NCBI GenBank assembly: GCA_041398965.1
Contig: JAWKTT010000004.1
Location: 264,453 to 328,452, forward strand
Reading direction: 5' to 3'
Origin: JAWKTT01 sp041398965
GTDB lineage: Bacteria; Planctomycetota; Planctomycetia; Planctomycetales; Planctomycetaceae
DNA length: 64,000 bases
A model generated the notes under the pieces. It saw nothing but the letters and a program-made list of their open reading frames with translations. It did not search any database and was not told where the DNA came from. Positions 34,504-42,307 of this stretch are shown in pieces; position 1 is the first letter of the stretch; the number at the start of each line of letters is the position of its first letter. A program made the position numbers and the translations under genes.

Positions 34504-35961
34504 CTCGACTTTTGCCATCATCCTGCGAGGGTGATGGCGTTGAGGATTTGGTTTTTTATTTGGCTGGTGAGTTTTCCAACGGGGTTGTTTTTTCTGGGGT
34601 GTGGAAAAAGGGAATGGCTCCAGGCGTTGCGGCGGACGCTGGTGATGGCATCGGAGAAGGTGATGTTCTGTTTTCCTGACCAGTTGATGTAGATGATGTT
34701 CTGTTGTCGCTGGGGAAGGTGAGCGTACCAATAGGCTATGATTGTATAGAGCAGGAACAGGCAAGGCTCAACCCGCAGGATGGTCTGTTCGCAACGTCCA
34801 CGCGTGGTTTCTAAACCGAGGTGTTCGCGCATTTCTTCAAACGTCACTTCAATATCCCAGCGTCCGACGAAGCTTTCGATGAGTCGTTTCACCCCCATGT
34901 TCGGATCGGTGGAATACAAATACTCATCGCGGTGATGACCACTCAAGTCGTGCACATAGACCCAGCGGACTTCGACCAGCCCTTGACCTTGTCGATACCA
35001 ATGTCCCGTGCCGGTGATGATCTCCACGAGTCGCGTTCCCCCGCCATACCAGGCAACCTTAAGCCTGCGGCGTTTCGGATGAGATGCGACAACCTCTTGT
35101 GGACTGGGAAGTCTTTCGCCCTTGATCCGCGGACGGCCATTTTGTCCTGGCTGGCGTGGTGGCGGCGGTTCGTGCAACACAGCTGTCGGAACAAACTTAC
35201 TGACCAGTGTGAGTTGTTTGTGCGTCGCTGCAAACTGGGACAAGCGATGTGTCGCGAAGGCCGCGTCTCCGGAAAATGTGCATTTTCGCTGAGGAAACCA
35301 CGTGAGCCATGTGGCGAGCAAGCCTTGCATTAACTCCGCGGGCGTCTTGTGTCGTCGTCCCAATTTCTCACTCACTTCGGGAGCGCAATACAGCGCGACC
35401 AGCACAGGCAATGCCCACGTTCGCGATGTGCCAGGCACACGGACACGCAGTGACAAGACCACCCACTTGTGTCCCCAGCGATAAGCGATCTGCGTGTGTG
35501 AAGAGCGGACGGCATCACGGTGGCAGCCTTTGCCGTAAACATGCTCGCCCCGATGCTGCGAGACGGTGTCGTCACCGACCAGTTCCAGAACGCCTGCGGG
35601 TGCAAAGTGCTCGACGATCGTCGTGGCCAAGCACTTTGCCAATGCCCGAGAGGACCAGCGACGATGTGAAAAGACTCGATGGAATGAACTGAAATGCCCC
35701 AGTGTGCTGTTCCCCGTAAAGGCAATTAACCGCCAGACGGTCTTGCGTCCCTTGACCAGAATCGCCGCCATCAAAAGTCCCACAAACCGACTCCAGACAG
35801 ACGCCGTAAACTGAATGGAAAAAGTCGCTAACAAAGACTCAACCTGTTTTGGTATTCTGGACATCGGAGCATCCTTGCTGTGGCGGTTTGTCGTTCACAT
35901 CAAAACCTACCACAAAGGGTGCTCCCCTTACTCCACCAGTTTCAGATGGCAAAAGTCAAGT
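34504..35961 (-). mobile_element. IS701/IS4-superfamily insertion sequence, about 1.46 kb
   Basis: Inverted ends CTCGACTTTTGCCATC (34504-34519) and GATGGCAAAAGTCAAG (35945-35960) differ at one base. TAGC at 34500-34503 may be the left target duplication; the right TAGC is split by the neighbouring IS630-like element. A full-length transposase lies between the ends, so the element appears intact except at its right edge. Confidence 0.8.
34518..35864 (-). CDS. DDE transposase, IS701/IS4 superfamily
   Basis: 448 residues without frameshifts. The first Asp is in LELVGDDTVSQHRGE, the second in CTFSGDAAFATH and the Glu in RWDIEVTFEEMREHLGLE, which also carries the R-x3-E-x6 arrangement of IS4/IS701 enzymes. 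An insert with PPPPRQPGQNGRPRIKGERL separates Asp2 from Glu. The stop codon lies inside the left inverted end. It cuts and pastes its element. The start ATG at 35864 is about 100 bases inside the right end, normal for the group. Confidence 0.88.
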   Translation of the reverse strand: MSRIPKQVESLLATFSIQFTASVWSRFVGLLMAAILVKGRKTVWRLIAFTGNSTLGHFSSFHRVFSHRRWSSRALAKCLATTIVEHFAPAGVLELVGDDTVSQHRGEHVYGKGCHRDAVRSSHTQIAYRWGHKWVVLSLRVRVPGTSRTWALPVLVALYCAPEVSEKLGRRHKTPAELMQGLLATWLTWFPQRKCTFSGDAAFATHRLSQFAATHKQLTLVSKFVPTAVLHEPPPPRQPGQNGRPRIKGERLPSPQEVVASHPKRRRLKVAWYGGGTRLVEIITGTGHWYRQGQGLVEVRWVYVHDLSGHHRDEYLYSTDPNMGVKRLIESFVGRWDIEVTFEEMREHLGLETTRGRCEQTILRVEPCLFLLYTIIAYWYAHLPQRQQNIIYINWSGKQNITFSDAITSVRRNAWSHSLFPHPRKNNPVGKLTSQIKNQILNAITLAG

Positions 35962-37049
35962 TAGTGTCCTGAATCGTTAATCCTTTTACAAAGTCGCTCA
36001 ATTTTTCCCAGGATTTCATCGGCGGTGGCGGTCCAGCGGAACGGCTTGGGGTTGGCGTTGTGCTGGCTGAGGTAGGCCTCGATCGCCTCAGTCAATTGTT
36101 TCACGCTTTTGAAGCTGCCGCGGCGGATGCGATTTGTGGTGATCTCGGCAAAGAAGCGTTCCACGAGGTTGAGCCATGAAGCGCTGGTCGGTGTGAAGTG
36201 CACGACATAACGCGGGTGATTGGTAAACCATTTGCGGACTGCTGGCGTTTTGTGAGTGGCGTAGTTGTCCATGATGACGTGGATTGCCACCCCCTCTTCT
36301 GCGGGGATGGCGGCGTCGACCGTGTTCATGAACTTAAGAAACTCTTGATGTCTGTGACGGTTCAAACATTGACCGATCACTTCGCCGGTCTTCACATTCA
36401 AAGCGCTGAACAAGCTGGTCGTGCCATGGCGAATGTAGTCATGTGTGTGCTTCTCGGTATAACCCAGCCCCAGTGGCAGGCCGGGCTGTGAACGTTCGAG
36501 GGCTTGGATCTGACTCTTTTCATCAACCGAAAGCACGATCGCCTTCTTGGGCGGACTCATGTAGAGCCCCACGACATCGCGGACTTTCTCAATAAACAGT
36601 GGATCGCTCGAGAGTTTGAACATCTCGGTCCGGTGGGGCTTAAGCCCGAACGTGTGCCAGATGCGGACAATCGCCGACTGAGACAGCCCGGTGGCCTCGG
36701 CCATCGACCGCGTACTCCAGTGCGTGGCGTTTTTAGGCTTCGACTCCAATGTCTTGACCACAACTGTTTCCACCTGTTCATCGGTGACCGTGCGCGGCGC
36801 TCCGGGACGCGGTTCATCATGCAGCCCCTCCAGACGCTGGTCGATGAACCGCTGACGCCACTTCCCCACCGTGGGTAGCGACACCCGCAATTCCTTCGCC
36901 ACGTCAGTGTTCGACCGGCCCGCCGCACAGGCCAGTACAATCCGACACCGCAGCGCCAACGCTTGACCCGACTTCGCCCGCCGAGCCCACCGCACAAGCT
37001 GATCCCGTTCATCCTCCGCAACGACCAACTCCGCCAACGGCCGTCCCAT
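35961..37049 (-). CDS. IS630-family transposase
   Basis: 362 residues from the ATG at 37049, preceded by GGAGGGGG. An N-terminal helix-turn-helix region (GRSNTDVAKELRVSLPTVGKW) recognises the ends; the catalytic triad is D in VLSVDEKSQ, D in HVIMDNYATHK and E in SASWLNLVERFF, the IS630/Tc1-mariner type. The stop codon TAA is made from the duplicated target TA plus one flanking base, so the element supplies no stop of its own. Longer in-frame starts exist up to 37094. Confidence 0.92.
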   Translation of the reverse strand: MGRPLAELVVAEDERDQLVRWARRAKSGQALALRCRIVLACAAGRSNTDVAKELRVSLPTVGKWRQRFIDQRLEGLHDEPRPGAPRTVTDEQVETVVVKTLESKPKNATHWSTRSMAEATGLSQSAIVRIWHTFGLKPHRTEMFKLSSDPLFIEKVRDVVGLYMSPPKKAIVLSVDEKSQIQALERSQPGLPLGLGYTEKHTHDYIRHGTTSLFSALNVKTGEVIGQCLNRHRHQEFLKFMNTVDAAIPAEEGVAIHVIMDNYATHKTPAVRKWFTNHPRYVVHFTPTSASWLNLVERFFAEITTNRIRRGSFKSVKQLTEAIEAYLSQHNANPKPFRWTATADEILGKIERLCKRINDSGH

Positions 37050-37151
37050 ACTCGCCCCCTCCATCCAATCCCACAGACCTGCGAGGAGGAACAATAGCCA
37101 AGGATTTCATAACGCGCAAGAGTATTTAAAAGAATTTACAACTCAGGACAT
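35964..37151 (-). mobile_element. IS630-type insertion sequence, about 1.19 kb
   Basis: Inverted ends of 27 bases with five mismatches (35962-35988 and 37127-37153, counting TA), each beginning TA then GTGTCCTGA or ATGTCCTGA. TA dinucleotides at 35962-35963 and 37152-37153 are the expected IS630 target duplication. Rejoining them restores GTCAAGTTAGCAGCC, the edge of the IS701-like element, so this insertion is the later event. Confidence 0.88.
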
Positions 37152-37152
37152 T

Positions 37153-37281
37153 AGCAGCCTGTTGAAAAATGTGGGTCAGATTTTCAATCTGACAAGAGCA
37201 TCTCAAACGCGATTTAGCCGAGACATCAATCTGCACCATGACAGGCTGGAAAGCCTGCCCCACGATTTTCAACAGGCTGCT
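37153..37281. repeat. MITE-like palindromic repeat, copy 2
   Basis: 129 bases with perfect 16-base inverted ends AGCAGCCTGTTGAAAA. Inside are two hairpins, TCAGATT-TTC-AATCTGA and CAGGCT-GGAA-AGCCTG. It is the inverted relative of 29892-30025. The IS701- and IS630-like elements end exactly at its left edge. It lies 187 bases upstream of the WD40 gene start. Confidence 0.85.
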
Positions 37282-37467
37282 CAGAAGCTCCAAGCCTCAA
37301 TGGCAGAATTTACACACCGATCAGGGGACCCAACTTCTCTCTCCCACGACCACCAACTAACGGATGCACCCACTCGACACATTCACCCCCACTGCCACTG
37401 TAAACTGTCGTCAAAAGGTGTTAGGATTGAGGTTGGTTCTTCTTGGCCTAGTCTTTGGGATGCAAGC

Positions 37468-40400
37468 ATGTCTTCACTTCCCCCGCGTCGTGTTCGCAAG
37501 AGCAGAAGTTCTCGGAAGCAGCCAGTTCAGACATCGAGGTTACCTCTCATTCTAGGGGGGGCTCTGGTTTTGATCTTAGTATTGGGGCTTGGTGTCTGGG
37601 GCATCACGAAGATGATGTCGAAACCGGTGGCGGCCCCTGCGACGAATGGGGAGAGTGTGGCTCAGACAGACACAACGGGGCCCACCGGTACAAACGCTTC
37701 GACGGACACTAAAGCCTCATTAACTACGGGGGCGCAGCCGAGTGGGGCAACTGGTGTGATCGATTCGCAGGCCGGCACGGCTGAAGGGACGACGGGAGCG
37801 GGTGGGACGCAGTCTCTAGGTTCGACCACTACCAATGTTCCGACGATGGCTGGTACGACAACAACGAACATTCCGGCGAAGACTCTCGTTCGGAGAAAGA
37901 CTGATCCGAACGGCTGGTCGATTGATCCAACTCACGTTTGGCTCGGTGCCGACCCGACGAAGGTCGTCGATCTGCGATTCTCTGACGACAGCATGACGCT
38001 CTACTCTGCTGGACCTCACAAAGTGCGAGAGTGGGATGCCGAAACACTCACCCCCAAAGGTGAATGGCCTATCAGTCATCTGAACATTACTAGCTGTGCC
38101 CTTCTCCCCGATGGGACTGGTTTCCTGTTGGGGACTGCATTGGGAGCCGTCTTACGAATGGATCGCTCGACTGGTACGCTGACTGGGCTTGGTTTCAACT
38201 CCTCCGCCGTTGACGACATTCAGGTTCTTGCCGACGGGATTCACTGCGTGAGTTATGGTAAGCAGAGTGACGTCGTCATTTGGGAAATAGCCACCGGCAA
38301 GGAAGTCAGACGCCTCACGAAACCGAATGGTGGGGTATGGGGAATGTCCGTCTCGCCCGACAAAGACTTTCCGCGACTGGTGACTTGCGGTGGGGACGGA
38401 ACGGCCACGATTTGGTCAACACCTAAGCTGGGCAACTTGATCTCATGGAAGCCCACAAACGTTGGGGCTTGTTGTTGTGTTCGCTTCTCCCCCGATGGGA
38501 AGACGATCGCCACAGCAGGTTACGACTTGATACTCCGACTCTGGGATTCTCAAACTGGCAAGAAGCTCTGGGAGTCAACAAACAAACTGCCAAGTCTGTC
38601 GCAAGACCTGACGTTTGGTCCCGGACAATCTGAAGTGCTGGTCACCTATGGCAGCAACGAAGCGTTTGGAAAGTCCGGGCTGATGCTGTTCGCGACCGAT
38701 GATACCCAAAGAGTGACGCATTTCTATCGACCATGGAAGAATGACATTGTGGTTGCCGCGTCTCCGTTGGGGGACCGCTTCGTTACTGCCGGACAGTCCC
38801 CGGATTTAAGAATGTGGGTCAATGGCGCATCGTCCTTGCCACCGAACGAGGTGACACAATTGGAAGCAGTTGCCATGCGGCCATCGACACCGCTGCGAGG
38901 AGATGCCGTCCCGAGTTATCTGCAAGGGGGGATACAATACTGGCCTGATGACTTTGCCGACGACCCATCGAAAGATACGGCCCAATTTACGATGAAATCA
39001 AGCGGTCCTGTCTTCCTGATCGCCACCTGGCGCAGCAATGGACGTATTGAGGAAGCCGATCGCCTCGACGAGACGGAACTCTACCTGCAAGGGTGGACAA
39101 ACTTAGGGCCGTGTCCCTGGCTGGAGCACTATTCGATACTGTTTCGCGACTGCAAACAGGGAGAGTCTTTTAGCATTCGCACACGAAAGTCAAACAAACC
39201 GATGCTCGTCGTGACGCGGCCAAAGGATGTCTTGGCGGATCACCTTGCCTCCTTAAGTGTGTCGCAGTTGAAGGCCTTTCATGAGAACACCGCCGTGATA
39301 CTCCTCAAATCAGGTCAGTATGCCGAGTTGGACAAACTGGCATCGAGTGCAGTGAAGGCCAAGGCTCGGTACAGCGACCACACAAGTATTGCGAAAAATA
39401 TTCTTAACTCGGCTGCGGACTCGTTCTTCGACCACAAGGCGAGCGCAGCATGGACCGAGCGTGAGGCGGCACTGAAGGGCTGGGTTGAAGCCACGGACTC
39501 GTCGTCTGCTCACATAGCTTTAGCAGAATTCTATACGAACTTCGCCTGGCAGGCACGAGGCGACGGGGTCGCAGCGTCCGTGTCGGAAGCGAACTACTTG
39601 CTCTTCAAGAAACGACTCAACCTAGCGGAGGAGCATCTCGAGGCCGCCATTAACATTCGAGACGACAATCCCCGTGCGCACAGACTTAAGGTGACATGTG
39701 CGCTCGGCCTAGGTCATCCTTACAAAGTTGTCGAACAGGCCGCGCGACGATCGATCGAGATCGATCCCAGCGATGTCGGCACGATGATAAGTGGGTTGTA
39801 CTACTTGGCACCCAAATGGTATGGCTCATTCGCAGAGCAAATTGAGTTTGCCGATCTGTGCCTCACGCTGACACGAAAGAAGTCGGGACACCGAACCTAT
39901 GCGCAACTCATCAATTGGCTAGCTGGTAATGAATTCTCAGCGAATATCTTCCGGGACCCGGCGATCCGGTGGAATGATGTCAAAGAAGGAATTCAAGATC
40001 TGATCGCTGATGATCCCAACAATCCCGACAACAGCCAGTGGTTGTCGACCGGACGCTCGCTTGCCCTCCTCGCTCGAGATCGTGAATTCCACATCGACTG
40101 TTCTCGGAAGTATGTTGCCCTCAAGGGGACTCCCGAATACGGTATCGGGTGGTCCGCCATTCGACCCGATCTGCTGCAAGGCGAACAACGGCTGGTCATC
40201 TCCGACTTTTTGTCGCAGGTCGAAGGTGTCGCATTCGACGAGACCGGGAAAAATCTCTATGTCGCCACGTCCCAGGATGGCCGCTTTACTATCTACGATG
40301 TCCACAGCGGAAAGAATCGTGCGCATCAGGAAATCGACTTCCAGGAGTCCGCGCTGGGGTCACCCGATCGAGTCATTTCGACACCCATCGCTGACACGTT

Positions 40401-41115
40401 CATCGGCACCACGTCGACCGGGAAAATACTCTTAATACAACCTATCGAGAATCGCCATGCTCAGATCGGCGAACACGCTAAAGCTGTCAAATCAATGCAC
40501 TTCTCGCCGGATGGTGCTTTCCTCACCACCTCATCATCCGATGGCAACATTATCAAATGGAACATCGAAGATGGCGAACCAATTCGAAAATTTAGGGCAT
40601 CGCATCGCGAAAGCTTGCTCCGCGAGCGCCTGAGCGGCACCGTGCTCACTCCGGATGGCAATTCCATCATCTCGACGGGATTCGACAACTATGTCAAAAC
40701 TTGGAACACCAAGAACGGCGAACAGGACGACGAATTCGAGATTCCGTTCTACGGAACCTCCATCGCGATCTCACCGGATGGCAAACGACTCGCCATCGCC
40801 CGCCAAGATCGTCGTATCAGCCTCCTCGGAATCGACGGAAAGGAACTGATAGTCTCTGGTGCGGTTCCGGACTCTATACGGGAAATGGCGTTCACGCGAG
40901 ATGGCCAACACGTGTTGTTCGGCACTTGCAATCACTCAGGTTCTAAAGGAGGGGCTTACCTATGGGACATTTCTAAAACCGAACCTCGCCCACTGGTCGG
41001 ACACCAATCTGGAGTCCTCGGTGTAGCCGTGTCTCCCGATGGCGAAACACTCGCCACAGGTGGTGTCGACTGGACGGTCCGCATCTGGGATCTGAAACAA
41101 TTCAGGGACAGATAG
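37468..41115 (+). CDS. Large membrane-anchored WD40-DUF4034-like-WD40 protein
   Basis: 1215 residues from the ATG at 37468. A basic cytoplasmic N terminus (RRVRKSRSSRK) and one transmembrane span (about 25-47) are followed by a Thr/Gly/Ala-rich linker (51-135). Residues about 145-440 form a first WD40 propeller (GDGTATIWSTP, VRFSPDGKTIATAGYDLILR). Residues about 600-800 resemble DUF4034: SGQYAELDKLASSAVKAKAR, IALAEFYTNFAWQARGDG and YYLAPKWYGSFAEQIEFAD. Residues about 910-1215 form a second propeller ending SPDGETLATGGVDWTVRIWD. A scaffold or sensing role is likely; no enzyme motif was seen. It sits between insertion sequences and an intron remnant, which suggests an accessory gene. Confidence 0.85.
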   Translation: MSSLPPRRVRKSRSSRKQPVQTSRLPLILGGALVLILVLGLGVWGITKMMSKPVAAPATNGESVAQTDTTGPTGTNASTDTKASLTTGAQPSGATGVIDSQAGTAEGTTGAGGTQSLGSTTTNVPTMAGTTTTNIPAKTLVRRKTDPNGWSIDPTHVWLGADPTKVVDLRFSDDSMTLYSAGPHKVREWDAETLTPKGEWPISHLNITSCALLPDGTGFLLGTALGAVLRMDRSTGTLTGLGFNSSAVDDIQVLADGIHCVSYGKQSDVVIWEIATGKEVRRLTKPNGGVWGMSVSPDKDFPRLVTCGGDGTATIWSTPKLGNLISWKPTNVGACCCVRFSPDGKTIATAGYDLILRLWDSQTGKKLWESTNKLPSLSQDLTFGPGQSEVLVTYGSNEAFGKSGLMLFATDDTQRVTHFYRPWKNDIVVAASPLGDRFVTAGQSPDLRMWVNGASSLPPNEVTQLEAVAMRPSTPLRGDAVPSYLQGGIQYWPDDFADDPSKDTAQFTMKSSGPVFLIATWRSNGRIEEADRLDETELYLQGWTNLGPCPWLEHYSILFRDCKQGESFSIRTRKSNKPMLVVTRPKDVLADHLASLSVSQLKAFHENTAVILLKSGQYAELDKLASSAVKAKARYSDHTSIAKNILNSAADSFFDHKASAAWTEREAALKGWVEATDSSSAHIALAEFYTNFAWQARGDGVAASVSEANYLLFKKRLNLAEEHLEAAINIRDDNPRAHRLKVTCALGLGHPYKVVEQAARRSIEIDPSDVGTMISGLYYLAPKWYGSFAEQIEFADLCLTLTRKKSGHRTYAQLINWLAGNEFSANIFRDPAIRWNDVKEGIQDLIADDPNNPDNSQWLSTGRSLALLARDREFHIDCSRKYVALKGTPEYGIGWSAIRPDLLQGEQRLVISDFLSQVEGVAFDETGKNLYVATSQDGRFTIYDVHSGKNRAHQEIDFQESALGSPDRVISTPIADTFIGTTSTGKILLIQPIENRHAQIGEHAKAVKSMHFSPDGAFLTTSSSDGNIIKWNIEDGEPIRKFRASHRESLLRERLSGTVLTPDGNSIISTGFDNYVKTWNTKNGEQDDEFEIPFYGTSIAISPDGKRLAIARQDRRISLLGIDGKELIVSGAVPDSIREMAFTRDGQHVLFGTCNHSGSKGGAYLWDISKTEPRPLVGHQSGVLGVAVSPDGETLATGGVDWTVRIWDLKQFRDR

Positions 41116-41119
41116 GGGT

Positions 41120-41189
41120 AGGAAGGTCTGATTGAGTTCAGTCCCTCCTCCCTCTGAACCGGACGGACGGGTTTCCCGCATCCGGCTCA
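41120..41189 (-). ncRNA. Group II intron domains V and VI, remnant
   Basis: On the minus strand the 34-base stretch from 41189 to 41156 folds like domain V: GAGCCGGATGCGG, GAAA tetraloop-like turn, then CCCGTCCGTCCGGTTC. It is followed by GGAGGGACTGA / TCAGACCTTCC, a domain VI-like hairpin, and ends about 41111-41120. Only the 3' part of the intron survives. Confidence 0.75.
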
Positions 41190-41445
41190 CCGGTTGGTGG
41201 TGTTACCTCGAAGAGGATTGACCTGCCAAGTCCTGGGCGGTCTTCAGGGTGAACAGCCCCGGGTACCATCTGGGTGCTGCAAAGAAGGCATTCTTCCAGC
41301 GATGATGTTCCCAGCCACGGCCGCGTCACTTTCTCCCAGCGAGTTTGCGCACGATCAAATACAGACGCATGCGTAGCCAGGAATCGATGCGATTGAACGT
41401 CCATTTGTGGGCGTGCTTGAAGTATTCAAACCAGTTCATGTAGGT
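41190..41445 (-). pseudogene. Group II intron reverse transcriptase/maturase, C-terminal remnant
   Basis: Minus-strand translation from 41445 reads NWFEYFKHAHKWTFNRIDSW, then RMRLYLIVRKLAGRK, and in a shifted frame WKNAFFAAPRWYPGLFTLKT followed by AQDLAGQSS. These match the maturase and endonuclease-region tail of bacterial group II intron proteins. Frames are broken by a stop after GRK and the whole reverse transcriptase core is absent. It is directly followed by domain V, in the natural order. Confidence 0.75.
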
Positions 41446-41463
41446 CAGGGGCCTCGCTCAGTG

Positions 41464-42002
41464 TTACCCACATTTTGGGGTGTTGAGTTTTGAGCCGCGG
41501 AGGATGAGGAGGAGTTTTTCCAGGTCGCGTCAGGGGGTGATCCAGCCGGGGGGGCCGTCGCATTTGCGGCCGAGGTGGCCGCCGAGGTGTTTGACGAACT
41601 CGGCGATGGTCATGGTTTGGGCATCGAGCGTGCCTTGGGGCTGGGGCGTTGTTGGACTTTGGTCAGCGTGGTGACCCATTCGGCGGAAACCACTTCGTTA
41701 GCCGCACGCTCGGGACTTTGTTCGGCCAGGTGACGCATTCGCAGCAGTTGCACGGCAACGATCGATAGTAATCCCGTCACCCGTTCCCAGCGGGGTGCGG
41801 TTTCATAGTAACACTCTTCAACACGACAACCGGCTTTCAGAGCCTTGTGATACTCTTCGATCGCCCAGCGTTGAGAATAGGAATCTACAACGTGTTGTGC
41901 TTGTTCGACGGACTCGACCCACTCCGAAGTCAGCAGGACCCAACGGACCGCTTCGACGTCGCTGGGGGAGCGAAAAGTGACCGTTTGTTCGGCGAATTCG
42001 CT
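41464..42002 (-). pseudogene. IS4/Tn5-type transposase, C-terminal fragment
   Basis: Minus-strand translation gives VLLTSEWVESVEQAQHVVDS, then YSQRWAIEEYHKALKAGC and WERVTGLLSIVAVQLLRMRH, the Y-R-E-K block of IS4/Tn5 transposases with its catalytic Glu. After a frameshift near 41640 it resumes as MTIAEFVKHLGGHLGRKCDG and, after an in-frame TGA, LEKLLLILRGSKLN. The two upstream Asp motifs are missing. The fragment lies just beyond the group II remnant. Confidence 0.8.
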
Positions 42003-42307
42003 CTATCGATGCCTTTTCTTACTCCCCCTCACCCGGTCCTCTCCCCCGCGGGAAAGTCCTTTGAAATTGGAACGTCAACCGTAGGGGAGAGGGAGAAGTT
42101 GACAGCAAGGATCACAATTTGGCGAGGATCACAATCCGAGGAATGCCCCCTGCTCCATGTTTTCAAGAGGGGAATTGCCAACGAATCGGCTCTCGATCTT
42201 TCAAACGTTCGAGTGATATTTGATTTCCGGGCACCTTCAGGGTTACCATGCCGATGGCGGGGGGTCTCCCCGGCAGGCTGAATGGTTTTCATCAAGGGAG
42301 TCGGAAC
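42003..42307. other. Junction region upstream of the lipoprotein gene
   Basis: About 300 bases. It begins where the transposase fragment loses homology and includes a CCCCTCACCCGGTCCTCTCC stretch with a partly complementary GGGGAGAGGGAGAAG 55 bases on. Both are possible dispersed-repeat remains. The lipoprotein promoter should be at its right end. Confidence 0.35.
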
